From assembly GCA_002150815.3 (NCBI GenBank), contig NDFF03000320.1:682001-746000 (forward strand): a stretch of 64,000 bases of DNA, written 5' to 3'. Below the pieces are notes generated by a model. It worked only from the letters and a program-made list of their open reading frames with translations. It ran no database searches and was not told where the DNA came from. Numbering within the stretch: position 1 is the stretch's first letter; each line of letters opens with the position of its first letter. Positions 44,581 through 56,360 of the stretch are shown here, in pieces. Position numbers and translations under genes: made by a program. Source of the DNA: Grammothele lineata (lineage: Eukaryota > Basidiomycota > Agaricomycetes > Polyporales > Polyporaceae).

Positions 44581-47500
44581 ATGGCCGCCTCAAATCAACC
44601 CACCGCGATGGATGTCGATGAGGCGGCGATCGACGAGGGCTTATATTCGCGTCAACTGTGAGCCGAGCCTTGATTAGGAACGCGTCTTGAAGCTCACCAA
44701 TCCGTCTTCAGCTATGTCCTCGGACACGAAGGTCAGCATGCGCTTGGGATATTGTTAGCAAAAGCCGCGTACTGAGGCTTTTGTGAAGCCATGAAGCGCA
44801 TGGCCGCGTCCAATGTCCTCATCGTAGGCATGAAGGGTCTCGGAGTTGAGATTGGTCAGTGGCTGCGCGGTTGCATGTTGCCGGTATCTAGGAGACTGAC
44901 TCTTTCCTGTAGCTAAGAACGTCGTTCTTGCTGGTGTGAAGTCCGTGACGATCTACGACCCCGAACCCGTGCAAGTATCCGACCTAAGTAGCCAGGTACG
45001 ATGTACCCTCTGACTTGACGCAGCCCCCAAACTCATAAATTTGAAGTTCTTTTTGAGGCAAGAAGATGTTGGAAAGCCGCGCGGAGAAGTTACCGTACCA
45101 CGGCTGGCGGAGCTGAACGCTTATGTCCCCGTTCGGAACCTTGGAGGCCAAGCGGGTCAGGAAATCACTGTGGATCTAATCAAGGGTTTCCAGGTAAGCT
45201 TGGCAGTCAGAGTGTTACGGCCTCACTATTCACGCTGTTGTTAGGTCGTAGTCCTTTGCGGCGTTTCACTTCAAAAGCAGCTCGAAATCAACGATTGGAC
45301 TCACCAGAATGGCGTACCCTTCATCTCTGCTGAGACTCGTGGTTTGTTTGGGTACGTCTATACCATCTCCTTGGTAATTCCTCATGCTCATATAGCCGCA
45401 CAGTTCCGCGTTCAACGACTTTGGGTCGAAGTTCACCTGCGTTGACCCCACTGGCGAGCAGCCTTTATCCGGTATGATTGTATCTGTTGACAGGGTAAGG
45501 ATTTGGCCTTACTTTAGAAGCTTACCTAACCTTACGCTCCTCTTCAGGACGGCGAGGGTGTTGTTACCTGCTTGGACGAGACAAGACATGGTCTCGAGGA
45601 TGGCGACTTCGTTACATTTACTGAGGTGCAGGGCATGACTGAGCTGAATGGGTGTGAGCCCCGCAAGATCAGCGTCAAAGGACCTTACACTTTCGCCGTC
45701 GGCGACACGTCAAGCTTCAGCGAGTACAAGACCGGCGGTATCTTCACGCAGGTCAAGATGCCCAAGATCTTGCCTTTCGTGCGTTACAAAACTGGTGTTT
45801 TGATTGACGCACGACTCATTGTTCCTCCAGAAATCACTTCGCGAGTCGCTGGCGTCTCCTGAGTTTTTCATGACCGACTTTGCGAAGTTCGACCGACCGG
45901 CTACGCTTCATGCAGGATTCCAAGCTCTCTCCCAATTTGAGGCACAACATAAACGTTCCCCTCGACCTCGCAACGTTGAAGATGCTGCTGCTGTAGTCAC
46001 ATTGGCTAAGAAGATTGACCCTGATGCGGATGAGAAGATTCTCACCGAGCTGGCTTTCCAAGCGACTGGTGACCTCGCGCCGATGAATGCTGTGTACGGT
46101 GGCTTCGTTGCGCAGGAGGTGTTGAAGGCCTGCTCCGCGAAGTTCCATCCTATGATTCAGCACATGTACTTCGACTCTCTTGAGTCGTTGCCCGCCGAAC
46201 TTCCCACTGAGGATGATGCTAAGCCCATCGGCTCTCGTTACGACGGGCAGATCGCTGTCTTTGGCAAGAAATTCCAGGACAAGATCGCGAACTTCCGCGA
46301 ATTCCTTGTCGGTTCCGGTGCCATTGGTTGCGAGATGCTCAAGAACTGGAGTATGATCGGACTCGCTGCCGGACCTAAAGGGAAGATCCATGTAACCGAC
46401 CTTGACACCATTGAGAAGAGCAACCTGAACCGTCAGTTCCTCTTCCGCCCCAAGGACCTTGGCAAGTTCAAGTCTGAGGTTGCCGCTGCCGCCGTTGCGG
46501 ACATGAACCCTGACTTGAAGGGGAAGATCGAAAGCAAGCAGGAGCCCGTCGGCCCTGAGACCGAGAGTAAGCTTCTACCGCCCTTCGGCTTGGATGATTT
46601 GACTCATGTGACTAGACATTTACGACGCGGACTTCTTTGCGAGCATTGATGGCGTTACCAATGCATTGGACAATGTCAAGGCTCGTCTGTACATGGATCA
46701 ACGCTGCGTCTTCTACTTGAAGCCCCTTTTGGAGTCAGGTACCCTCGGCACGAAGGGCAATGTGCAGGTTGTCGTGCCCCACATCACGGAATCGTACGCG
46801 TCGTCCCAGGACCCTCCAGAAAAGGAGACACCCGTCTGCACCGTCAAGAACTTCCCTAACGCCATCGCGCACACGATCGAGGTATTCTCAATCTTGTAAC
46901 ATGCCGATAATCTAGAACTGACATTATATGTAGTGGGCAAGACAAGAATTCGACGCACTTTTCGTAAAGCCCGCTCAGGCCGCAAACTCTTACCTCTCTG
47001 ATCCCAACTTCCTCGAGAATACGCTGAAATACTCCGGTCAGCAGAAGGAGCAGGTCGAACTGATTGCGTCATATCTTGTCACGAACAAGCCGCTCACGTT
47101 CGAAGAATGCATTGTTTGGGCGCGTCTCCAGTTCGAAGAGAAGTACAACAATGCGATCCGTCAGCTGCTATACAGCTTGCCCAAGGATGCTGTGACGAGC
47201 TCCGGCCAGCCGTTCTGGAGTGGCCCGAAGAGGGCGCCAGATCCGCTCACTTTCGACTCTAGCGATGTACGTGCTTACTAACTAGATGGCTCGTCCGGAG
47301 TGACTGATTTCCAGCCTGTAGCCTACGCATCTGCAGTATATTATTGCCGCCGCCAACCTGCATGCTTTCAATTACGGCCTCCGGGGAGAGACTGACCCTG
47401 CCGTCTTCAAGAAGATTGCGGACGAGGTCATCGTTCCAGAGTTTACTCCCAAGAGCGGCGTCAAGGTTCAGATCAATGACAGCGATCCCACTCCTCAAAA

Positions 47501-48376
47501 CGACGCCGGCGGTGGTAAGTCTGGTTCCACAGGTCTTTGAGTGTTATCTAACGAAAGACACGCAAAGCAGACTCGGACCTGTCAGATCTCATCAAGCAGC
47601 TCCCGTCTCCCTCGTCGCTTGTTGGCTACCGTCTCACCCCTGTAGAGTTCGAGAAAGACGACGACACGAACCACCACATCGACTTTATCACCGCTTCGTC
47701 GAACCTCCGTGCGATGAATTACAGCATCACGCCTGCGGACCGGCACACCACGAAGCAGATTGCGGGCAAGATTATCCCTGCGATCGCAACGACGACATCG
47801 CTCGTGACGGGCCTCGTCTGTCTCGAGCTCTACAAGCTGATCGACGGCAAGGACAAGGTGGAGCAGTACAAGAACGCGTTCCTCAATATCGCGTTGCCCT
47901 TCTTCGGCTTCTCGGAACCGATTGCGCCCAAGAAGGACAAGTACAACGGTATCGAGTGGACGCTCTGGGACCGTTTCGAGTTCAAGAACGACCCTACGCT
48001 CAAGGAGATCATTGACTGGTTCCAGCGCGAGCACAAGCTTGAGGTCAGCATGGTCTCACAAGGCGTGAGCATGCTCTGGAGCTCGTTTGTTGGCAAGAAG
48101 AAGGTGGGCAAGCTTGGATGAACAAAGAGGGTCATACTCATCGTATCATGATGACGTGCAGAGCGAGGAGCGCCTCCCGATGAAGTTCAGCAAACTCGTC
48201 GAATTCGTCAGCAAGAAGCCGCTGCCCGCGCACACCAAGCATCTCATCGTGGAAGTCATGGTCAGCGATGAGGAGGGCGAGGACGTCGAGGTGAGCGGCA
48301 CTTGCATCCGTTTCACCGCCTGATCAGCACTAATGTACATTCTCCGCAGGTTCCCTTCATCGTCGTGCACGTGTAA
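44581..48376 (+). CDS. UBA1: Ubiquitin-activating enzyme E1
   Basis: Fifteen exons: 44581-44657, 44712-44731, 44789-44854, 44913-44995, 45047-45193, 45245-45351, 45404-45494, 45548-45778, 45831-46566, 46616-46881, 46934-47266, 47322-47514, 47571-48103, 48162-48290, 48350-48376, giving 1012 residues. E1 adenylates ubiquitin and passes it to its own cysteine, the entry step of the ubiquitin system. Visible: the inactive adenylation domain ([20 protein letters not shown]), the active one ([20 protein letters not shown], with [16 protein letters not shown]), and the catalytic Cys in [20 protein letters not shown] near 46837. A C-terminal ubiquitin-fold domain ends in VPFIVVHV. Length matches yeast Uba1. 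Exon 2 is only 20 nt and two donors are GTCAG. The spread of introns towards the 5' end is notable. Confidence 0.96.
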
Positions 48377-48853
48377 GCAGAGCGAAACGTACGATTTGAA
48401 CGAAGATCGAGAACGTATCTTGTACAGTGGTGTATAGAAGTACGACCCAATGTAGCTATAAACACGAAAGAACCTATTGTCCTCTTCCAGTTCGCACGAA
48501 GCTACAACCAGTCCGATCAGATTATGACTTTCCTTGCTGTCTCCGTGCTCTAACCTAGGCACGTTTGATTCGTCCCGCCGAGTCGCGGAAGGGCCGTGGG
48601 CTCGCAATGTTCGTTGTTACTGAAGCACGGGGTCTTGCCATCTGATGATTCCGCGTACTCGGTAATAGACTCCGTACCACAACTTAGAAATGATTAATAG
48701 CGCAGCGCGGGTCTGGACATTGCGCCAATAACACGATCAGTATAAGGTTGGAGTAAGGTAATCGAGTAGAGCTCGACACGCACAGAAAGCACATACAAAC
48801 ACAAAAGCACAGATTACAACGCTACACTCCACACCAGTCAACAGTCACGAGTA
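48377..48853. other. Convergent 3' region, UBA1 and Myb/Rap1-like gene
   Basis: 477 bases with two opposed 3' ends. No gene seen. AT-richer than the genes on either side. Confidence 0.5.
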
Positions 48854-51308
48854 CTAGCGGCCCGACCCCGACCCCTCCCGGACACGCTTCACCGGCCTCA
48901 CGTCGCCGTTAACACTGACATTCGTGCTTGCACTCGCGCTGGTGCCCGCGCCGTCGACCTGCAGGCTTAGCGCTGCCGCGGCCTCCGCCTCGTCGGCCGT
49001 ATCGTGCGAGCGCACCCGCTTCTGCGCGGTCGGACCGCCGTCGTGGTGACCGTAACGGTGACCTGATTGACGTTCGTCCTCCTCTTGCCCTTCTCCGCCT
49101 TCCTCGTCAGAGCCGCTCGAGTCCTCACCCGCGGAGTCGTCTTGGTTCGGAGGCGTCATCCCGTCCCCGTCCGAGGTCGGCGCCTGCGAGCTTTCTTCCC
49201 TGCGAAGGTAGAATTTGGCGAGCCGCTCGATCTCTGGGGGGTACAGTGCGGCAGGTCAGCGTATCGGCTACACGGGCGTGTGAGATGTGGTTCGGGCGAG
49301 TACTCACTATCTTGGTGGTTTTTCGCCGCCCGTTTCCACGCCTCGGGGTTCCGCAGCGCCGCAAACTAGAACACGGAGAAGGGGGAACAAACCAAATGTA
49401 AGGAACGGGCACTATAGCAGTAACCTATGGACTACGACGCACCTCCGGCTTTGAGACGAAGTCCTGCCACCGTTCGTGTATCGTCATGTCGTCCCAGTCC
49501 TCCCACTTGCTCGCCATGTGCCTCGCCATCGCTTTGATCTCGTCCTCCGTGAACCGTCTCTTGGTTTTCTTCCTCTCTGGGCTCCTCTCCTCGTCCTCCC
49601 CCTCGCTTGACGCCCTCTCCACGTCACCCTCAGACACCGACCCGTCCTGCTCGTACTCGTCATCCTCATCGCCCTCGCTGCCCGAAGACGATTCGGCTGC
49701 AGACGACTCCTCTCGATTCTCGTCGCCGTCATCATCGTAGTGCTCATCGCGTGTAATCGCCGATAGCTCCGCGCGGCTCGCCTTGATCGCAATCGTCCGC
49801 GCCGTCTCCTCCGCCTCGCGCCCTGCCGCAATGAAAATCTTATCAGGGAGCTCCGGCGCGCGGTCCCAGTGCCCCCTCCATGATTCCTTGCTATGGTGGG
49901 GAATCTAGGAACAAAGACGCTTTCAGTTACGGACGCCCGCGCAGCCCAAGCCAAAAGCCAAAATACCGAGACGCACCTCCCTCGCGAGCGCCTTGAACAG
50001 CCGCTTTTTCGACGTGGACGGTTTTTGACGCAGTTTCCACCGCAGAAAGTGGATGAAGAACACCTTCTCCTCTCGCGTGAACCGCGGGCCGTCGTCCCCC
50101 GGCGCGCGCTGCGGCGGCGTGGGCCTTTCCGTCCCGTCCGTGTACGGGATGAAGACATCGTCGTGGAACTCGTCCACGGGCCCGCCGCGCTTTGAGCGGT
50201 TCGCGGGCGTGCGGCGCTGAGGACCCGTGCGCGAGGGCGTGTCAGGGCGGCTGCTGCCACGCGCGGAAGCAGAGGCGGAGCCGGACCCGTACGGCTTGGG
50301 CGTAGAGCGGGCTCGTGAGGGTTTGGGAGCAGATGCCGCAGACGCGGACTTGCGTTTCATCGCGCCGCTCGCGCTCAGGAGCTCTGGGGATGCGTTCGCG
50401 CGTTTTCCGGTCCGCCTGGAGGACGGGCGTGCATGTCACTCAGCGAGGTCATAGGCGCCCCAGAACGACGTCGTGCTTACCGAGCGAGCTGTGCGCCTAG
50501 CCCGGACGAAGTCGACGGACGGTGAATGCGCGGCGCAGATGTCGAGGTCGACATCGAGGGACTCGAAACGGACTCTCCGCGGCGCCCGCCCGAGGCCCAA
50601 GGGTAGACCTGCGTGCACACCCTCTCCAGATTATCAAGGAAGTAGTCGCTCCAATCTAGAAACGCACGCGCCCCGCGCAGGTGGTTAGCGCCAAGTTATA
50701 AGGGAAAAGGCACTCGTAGTAGCACGCACCTGCTTTCGAGCGACCGTTGACCTGCAAACCACCACGCGTCGCGTCAATGTCCGCCACATCAGGTCCGTCG
50801 TGTAAACTAGCACGCGACGCACCTTATCCAGCTTCTCGATCGCCCGGCGGGGCGTCCGCTCCTTCACGTAGGCCGCCTTGAGCTCGCGGACGAGCAGCTG
50901 CTCGTCGTCGCGGCCCATCTTCTCCTTCTTCACGCCTGGGAACCCATTCGCACTCGTATTGTGTTGATGCACGCCCGGGAAGGCTGGCTGGGGACCCATC
51001 ATAGCTGCGGGGTTGACCATCGGCCACTGGGGCCAAAAGACGGGCTGTTGCTGCCGAGGCTGGGGCTGTGGTTGCTGCTGTGGCGGCGGGAACATACCCA
51101 TCATATTCATGCCCATCCCCGGCATGCCCATGTTCCCGTTCACGCCATTCGCATTGAATCCGGCGTGCTGCTGCTGTTGTTGCTGTTGCGGGGGCTGTTG
51201 AGGCTGTTGCTGCTGGAGTTGTTGCTGGAATTGGGGGAAAGCGGCCATGAATTGGTTGAGAAAGTCGGCGGACACCGGAACGGTGCCGCCAAAGTTTTGC
51301 GCATTCAT
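48854..51308 (-). CDS. Q-rich nuclear protein with Myb/Rap1-like domain
   Basis: Seven exons: 51308-50823, 50751-50730, 50655-50481, 50415-49977, 49904-49443, 49365-49308, 49233-48854, giving 673 residues. The N-terminus is Gln/Pro/Met-rich, with long Gln runs encoded near 51160-51240. A charged helix (ELKAAYVKERTPRRAIEKLD) follows. The central block FTREEKVFFIHFLRWKLRQK with LFKALAREIPHHSKESW and HWDRAPELPDKIFI resembles a Myb/Rap1-type helical domain. A second weaker block is RRFTEDEIKAMARHMASKWE. Acidic, Ser-rich stretches dominate the rest. I infer a chromatin or telomere factor. A generic SANT-like protein is equally possible. Exon 2 is 22 nt and sits exactly on phase. Confidence 0.75.
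51165..51240 (-). repeat. CAG/CAA codon run (polyglutamine) in Myb/Rap1-like gene
   Basis: Imperfect CAG/CAA trinucleotide repeats, read on the minus strand, encode several runs of glutamine near residue 30. It is coding, in frame, and part of the Q-rich N-terminus. Confidence 0.7.
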
Positions 51309-51789
51309 TCGACGCGTTAGAGGCAGGCGGGGCCAAACTCAACGGGCGAGTGGGAGGAGAAGGTGGGAGAGCAGGAGGACAAAGGAGGGCGAGAGCGTGT
51401 GCAGCGCAGCTGCAGACAGCCGAGGCGGGCCGCCCGGACGTCGAAGATCTGGATCGGCTACTGGACCAAGGATCCGCGCACTTGACAGCTGCCGCCGGGC
51501 ACGCGTACCCCAGTCCGCCCTTCGAATTCGAATCTCGCAAGTCTATTCTCACTTACGTGCACGTCAATCGCTTCACCTCTAACTCAAATCCCGTCCACAT
51601 TCCCTCGGCCACGCCTGCGGTCCTCGACAGCTCGATGCGGAATATATTACGCACATCGTTCTCTGACGCTAAACAAGAGAATAGACACGAACGAATTCGA
51701 AGAAACTGCGAATCCAGCCATCAGACCACCCCCACAAACCACACCCAAAATCTCCACGCGACCACACGCTCGGCTAACTACATGGCTGC
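51309..51789. other. Spacer between Myb/Rap1-like start and chitinase stop
   Basis: 481 bases. It holds the promoter of the Q-rich gene and the 3' end of the chitinase. Open frames here and at 51350-52387 are antisense shadows. No gene supported. Confidence 0.5.
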
Positions 51790-54517
51790 TCAGTGCACGA
51801 GCCCGAGCCCACGCCGGAGCGCGTCCGCGAGGTCCCACGCGTCCGTGTCGCCGTGCACGTCGAACAGGTTCGCGCCGCGCATTCCCGCCTGGCGCACAAA
51901 GTCCGCCTTCATCTGCAGCGACGCCGGGTCGTCGTACGCCACCACCTGCCGTGCCCCGCTCGAGCGCAGGAACGGCGTGTTCGAGCACGCGTCCCACGTC
52001 CGCGCGAACCCATTTCCCCCTGCGAACTGCCGTGGTTGCGTTGACTCGACCGAGGGGCTGGAGGGTGAGTCCGTCGCGTTGCCCGCTGACGCGAGTACAT
52101 CGGTTTTATCCCAAGGACGAAACTCCCGCCTCTCTCCCGGCCCAGCCGACTCGCTATACGGGCCAACCGCGTTCTGGCGCGATGCGGGCGTGTACGCCTG
52201 GAGCGCGCCCTGTCTCACCAGCTCGCGGAACTGCACCTCCCCGTCGTCCGTGCCCCCGTCCTCGTTCTTGGCCAGCATCGCGCCCTCCACCGCCACAGAG
52301 CCGGACGCGAACGCCCACTGCGTTCCGGGTTCCGCGACCGCGCTCGCCCACGGGTCGAGCTGCGGCGCCGGGGCTCGCCGCGCCTGAGCCTGCAAAGCCC
52401 GCCACCTCCGTACCTCGCGCCTATGCGCGTGCGCGTGCGAACGTGAAAACGAGTGGCGGTGGTGGTTGTGCTGGTGGAAATGGCTACGGGGCGTGAGCGT
52501 GAGCGCGTCGGCGCTGGCGTGGGCGGGGGCGAGGGACCGGGGTGCACGGGTCCGGAGGCGGCTCGCGGACGAGCGCGAGATGTACCCGTACGAGGGCACT
52601 CCGAGGACCAGCTTCGCCGCGGGGAAACCCGCCTTTGTCCACGCGCGGAGCGCCGCGAGTGCGCTCGCGCCCGGCTGCGTCGAGTTGTGGCAGCCGTCGC
52701 TCAGCGGTGCATTCGGCCCGGGCGGGTCTGTTGCTGTGAGTGCGAAAAGGCGGAGAGCGCGGACGGCGAGGACACGAGGGTCCGGGGCGTGCGCTGGTTA
52801 GCGAACGGTGAAGAGGTTTGGGTGGAGCGAACTGCACTCACATCCCCAGGTGTCGTAATTCATGACCAGGACCCAGTCCAGAGCCTGTGCGAAGGCAGAG
52901 ACGTCCTTCATCGGGTTCCCCTTTGGGTCCGCGAAGGGCACGGTCTGCGCCGCGGCGGTAATGACCGCGCCCGGGGGCAGGGTCCTGCGCAGGAGCCTGA
53001 GGAACTCGAGGAAGTTTGCCGAGTCGCGCGCGTTGACCTCGTTGCCCTTGTCGCCCTGCTGTGCCGGGTACTCCCAGTCGAGGTCGATCCCGTCGAGGTT
53101 GTATTGCCGGTAGAGCGCGAGGAGGTTCGTCGCGAACGTCTGCCTGCTTTGCGCCGACGCCACAGCCGAAGAGAAGTGCCTGCAGAGCCCGATTCAGTGT
53201 CAGCGAGAATCTCTGATCCGACAGCATCAGATCGGGCGTGCGGCAGGCAAGCAGGCAGCTGTCAGACAGGCGGGCATAGACACCAACGTATCAGGCAAAC
53301 TAACGCAGAACGTATGAGAGCGCGTGGAGGGCCGGGCACGATAAGACGAACAGAACGCGCCCAGAGAACCTGCACGGAGCTCCCGCAGAAGCACGGGCCA
53401 GGCCGTCCAAATGAATGTTCTCGCTCATACAGTACCGCCCCGTCCTCGTGTCAGGACTCGTACGCGACGCGCCAGCTTCTGGTGGAGCCCTGGCATGAAC
53501 GCAGAGCTCTCTTGCTCCTCGGGCTCGCGGTCGCTCTGCCAAGGTTCAGGACGACATATGTGGCGGACGCCGCGGCAGAAGCGGATAGCGGCGCGCGGAC
53601 TGTATAGGCGTGGGGTCGCACGGAAGGGCCTCCCGACGACGAGTACGATACGAGCTGGGGCGACGGCAGCGGGGACGTCCGTCCACCACACGCACGCCAA
53701 GCTTCGCGCCGCATCCATACGCAGCGCAACTATACGCAGACCGCAACTCGGACTTCCGAAGCACGCAAAATACGCAAACATACCTGCTCCCGGTCCAGCC
53801 GCCCACACTGAGCTTGACGCGCTTGCCGCTCTCGTGCGCGTGCGCGACGAGGCGCGCGAGGAGCGCCGGTGCCTCGTCCGAGCCGTCCCACCCGAGCTTG
53901 AAGGACGCGTCCGGGACGGCGAAAGCGAAGTCGACCCAGTCGAACCGCATAAAGTCAACCTTCTCCGGCGGGAAAGCCGACCCGGCCCACGCCGGGTAGT
54001 ACGCCATCAGCAGCGGAGGCGCGGGCCCGGTGCGTGCCGACACCCGCGCGATAGACTGTACGGTGCGTGCGGAGCCCGAGTCCGAACTAGAGGAGAGTGC
54101 AGCAACCGAAAACGATTCCGAGATCGGGGCTAGGCGTGTGGACGGGACCGGGGTGCTGAGCGGGGCCACGGAGGTGCGCTCGACTCCGGCGGGAGAGGGA
54201 ATGTGCGCGTCCATGTTGCGCAACACACGCACCCCAGCCGGGGAGGACGGTCCACTAGTAGCGACGTCGGCAGACGCATCTTGGTTGCCCGATGGGGCAC
54301 CCACGTCAACGACAAAAGTGTGTGAGGCTGACCCGGCCGCCGCCGTTAACGTGCTAGCCAGAGCGGTGGCTGCGGGGCCCAGCTGCAGGCCCTCGCGTTC
54401 GAGGAGGCCCAGTGGTGGAGACGTATGGGCGCCGTCCCACGGCGTAGGCATGCAGCGGGCGAAAAGCGGGAAGAGAAGGGGTAGCCCGGCGGCGAGGAGA
54501 TAGGGTTGGGAGGGCAT
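51790..54517 (-). CDS. GH18 chitinase, secreted, with long Ser-rich N-terminus and His-rich insert
   Basis: Three exons: 54517-53784, 53179-52842, 52733-51790, giving 671 residues. The ATG at 54517 begins a signal-peptide-like MPSQPYLLAAGLPLLFPLF. About 160 Ser/Ala/Pro-rich residues follow before the glycosyl hydrolase 18 barrel. The substrate strand is KLSVGGWTGSRHF, which only forms across the first intron. The catalytic motif is NLDGIDLDWEYP with the acid Glu. Further barrel strands are VLVMNYDTWG and LVLGVPSYGYIS. An unusual His/Arg/Ala-rich insert (HFHQHNHHRHSFSRSHAHAH) lies in the C-terminal part. The first intron (53180-53783, 604 nt) is about ten times the local norm. The activity would degrade or remodel chitin in the wall. 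Confidence 0.9.
53180..53783 (-). other. Unusually long (604-nt) intron in chitinase
   Basis: Bounded by AGCAG|GTATG and CTGCAG|GCACTT on the minus strand. The flanking exons rebuild GGWTGSRHF exactly. No coding stretch inside was recognised. Short GCAGGC-type repeats occur at 53245-53275. Confidence 0.75.
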
Positions 54518-56235
54518 CGGGCGCGTGGCGCTCGGTGAGTCCGGCAGCTGGGTCTGCGGAGAAGGGCACGGGGGTGACAACGAGGGTCGCGCGAGTGAGA
54601 AAGGAAGGCGAATGGCCACCAGGGCGAAGGCGAGGGCGAAAGAAGGAGAGGGAAGATGGGCCTGCCAGCGATCAGGCGAAGGTGGCCGATGGAGAGCAAG
54701 CTAGCGCAGTTGCGGCGCGCATGCTGGACACGAAGGAGGCTGGCAGGGAGGCGGGCGAGTGCTGGCCCAGATTCGCAGTCAGGAAATATTGTGGTTGGGA
54801 CTGGAAGCCTCCGCCAATCATTCCCGCTGCGTGGAGCTGCCATCCTCTACGCTGAAACTCATGCCATCAGCGCTGTGCTGGCAGGATTCCGAGGAAGGAT
54901 ACGCACATACGGCTCGATACGGCAAGAGCGATGCACTCTCGTAGATTGTTGGCTGTCTCGGCAAAGGTACGGAGGGCAGCGAAGTGCGCCTCTGTGTCGA
55001 GATAGACAGAGCGAGATATCCCGCATGAGGATGAGCATCGCGCGAGAAGCGCGAGATTGAAGGCCGTGTTCGTATCCGGCCATCTATCCTGAATGGCCGT
55101 CAGACAAGCCACCGAGAAGAAGGCGGCTATATGACCGCAACGAGAACCGGGGATGGAGGTGATCCTGACAAGTACGTCGCTCTCTGGATTCCGACGCGGA
55201 CGGTTGGTAGGGACCCGGACCTGGCGCTGGTGCCGAGGCACAGCCGGCGCCGGGAGGATATACAAGGAGCTGCATTTGACGATTGCATTTGATGGTAGAG
55301 TGCTGTGCGGTGGGAGGGCGGGCGGGGGGCGGGTGACTGTCCAAAGAGGGTATGATTTGCTGCAGGTGTGGGCGGGGACAGAATAGGGCTGAGAGGGCTG
55401 GGAAGCGCGGGGGCGCGGGCCACCGAGGACGTGAGCTGTGTTTCAGGGAAGCAGAAGGGTGCTCGGGCGGGGGAGTTCGACGATGGTGACATGACGGACT
55501 CTGTCACTCTCTGCCCGGGCGGGATGTGTTGGACGTGGGCACGTGGCGGGCGACATTACGCCGCCGAAGTTGAACCACCGTCATGCAAAGGTCGCCGAGG
55601 TTCGAATCGCGGGGACGTTTACGTGTGCCCCCAGCTGCTTTCCCGTGCATTGTGCTGAGAAGCAAGAGCGAAGCTGCGAGAAGGAGCTGCAGACCATGCG
55701 CGCCAAAACGAGTCGAGTGCGGGTCAGACAACGTTATCCCGAAGTGGACGAGAGTGGACGTCGGGTAACGACGCCACGGGCGCTTCCTGGGGTCACGACG
55801 GCTCGCATCCTCCAAGTCGCTGCTCCTTCCTCTTGCTGTCGCCTGACGCCGGTCGGGGACTGACCGGCCGACATCTGGAGGGGATTCGCTGGCGGAGGCG
55901 GGTTCGCACGGCTCATGGCGCGCAATCTAACCCGTAGATGATGGACGCCCATGCGGAGGACACGTTCGGTGCTGCGTCCAGGGCTGGCAGGGAGAGCGCC
56001 AGAGAGCGCCACGGTATGGACCTCGCTCGGCGTTTGTGCTCCCTTGTCGGACGCGTTTCGAATATGCGCCTCCGAACGCAGCCGTCCCGCCCGTTCTGGC
56101 CATTGGCTGCAGCGCTGCTCACTTGCCTTGTTTTGTCCTTGTGCCCCTCCAATATATAGCCTCCCTCGCCTCCTCCCAACATGCCCACCCGTCTCGTCCC
56201 CGCCAGACTATCCCTCGGAGCCTCTCCCCGCCAGT
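54518..56235. other. 1.7-kb intergenic region with TATA box
   Basis: Contains the chitinase upstream region and the promoter of the next plus-strand gene. AATATATAG at 56151-56159 is a TATA box 85 bases before the ATG at 56236. An overlapping upstream ORF starts at 56181. Frames such as 55127-55507 (minus) look non-coding. No other gene seen. Confidence 0.5.
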
Positions 56236-56360
56236 ATGTCTCTCGCTCCTCCCCGCGTGCCCTCGCCCCAGCTCGTGCCCAACCCTCTTCCTTCGCCCCC
56301 GCCAATGCCTCGCAGGGTCTCCTCTCGCTCTCGCCTCCACTTCCCGTCCACCCTCAATGA
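56181..56360 (+). other. Upstream ORF overlapping the start of the Ser/Pro-rich gene
   Basis: ATG at 56181 opens a 59-residue frame closed by TGA at 56358-56360. It overlaps the main ORF (start 56236) in another frame. It lies 30 bases after the TATA box, so if transcription starts there, ribosomes meet it first. Translation control is inferred. Confidence 0.4.

Noticed and set aside
49484..50260. 258-residue open frame in the Q-rich gene
   Set aside because: Arg-rich shadow frame that crosses a true intron; the real frame is supported by phase and domain.
52453..53607. 384-residue plus-strand frame over the chitinase
   Set aside because: Antisense to GH18 exons and their long intron, with shadow composition and no domain.
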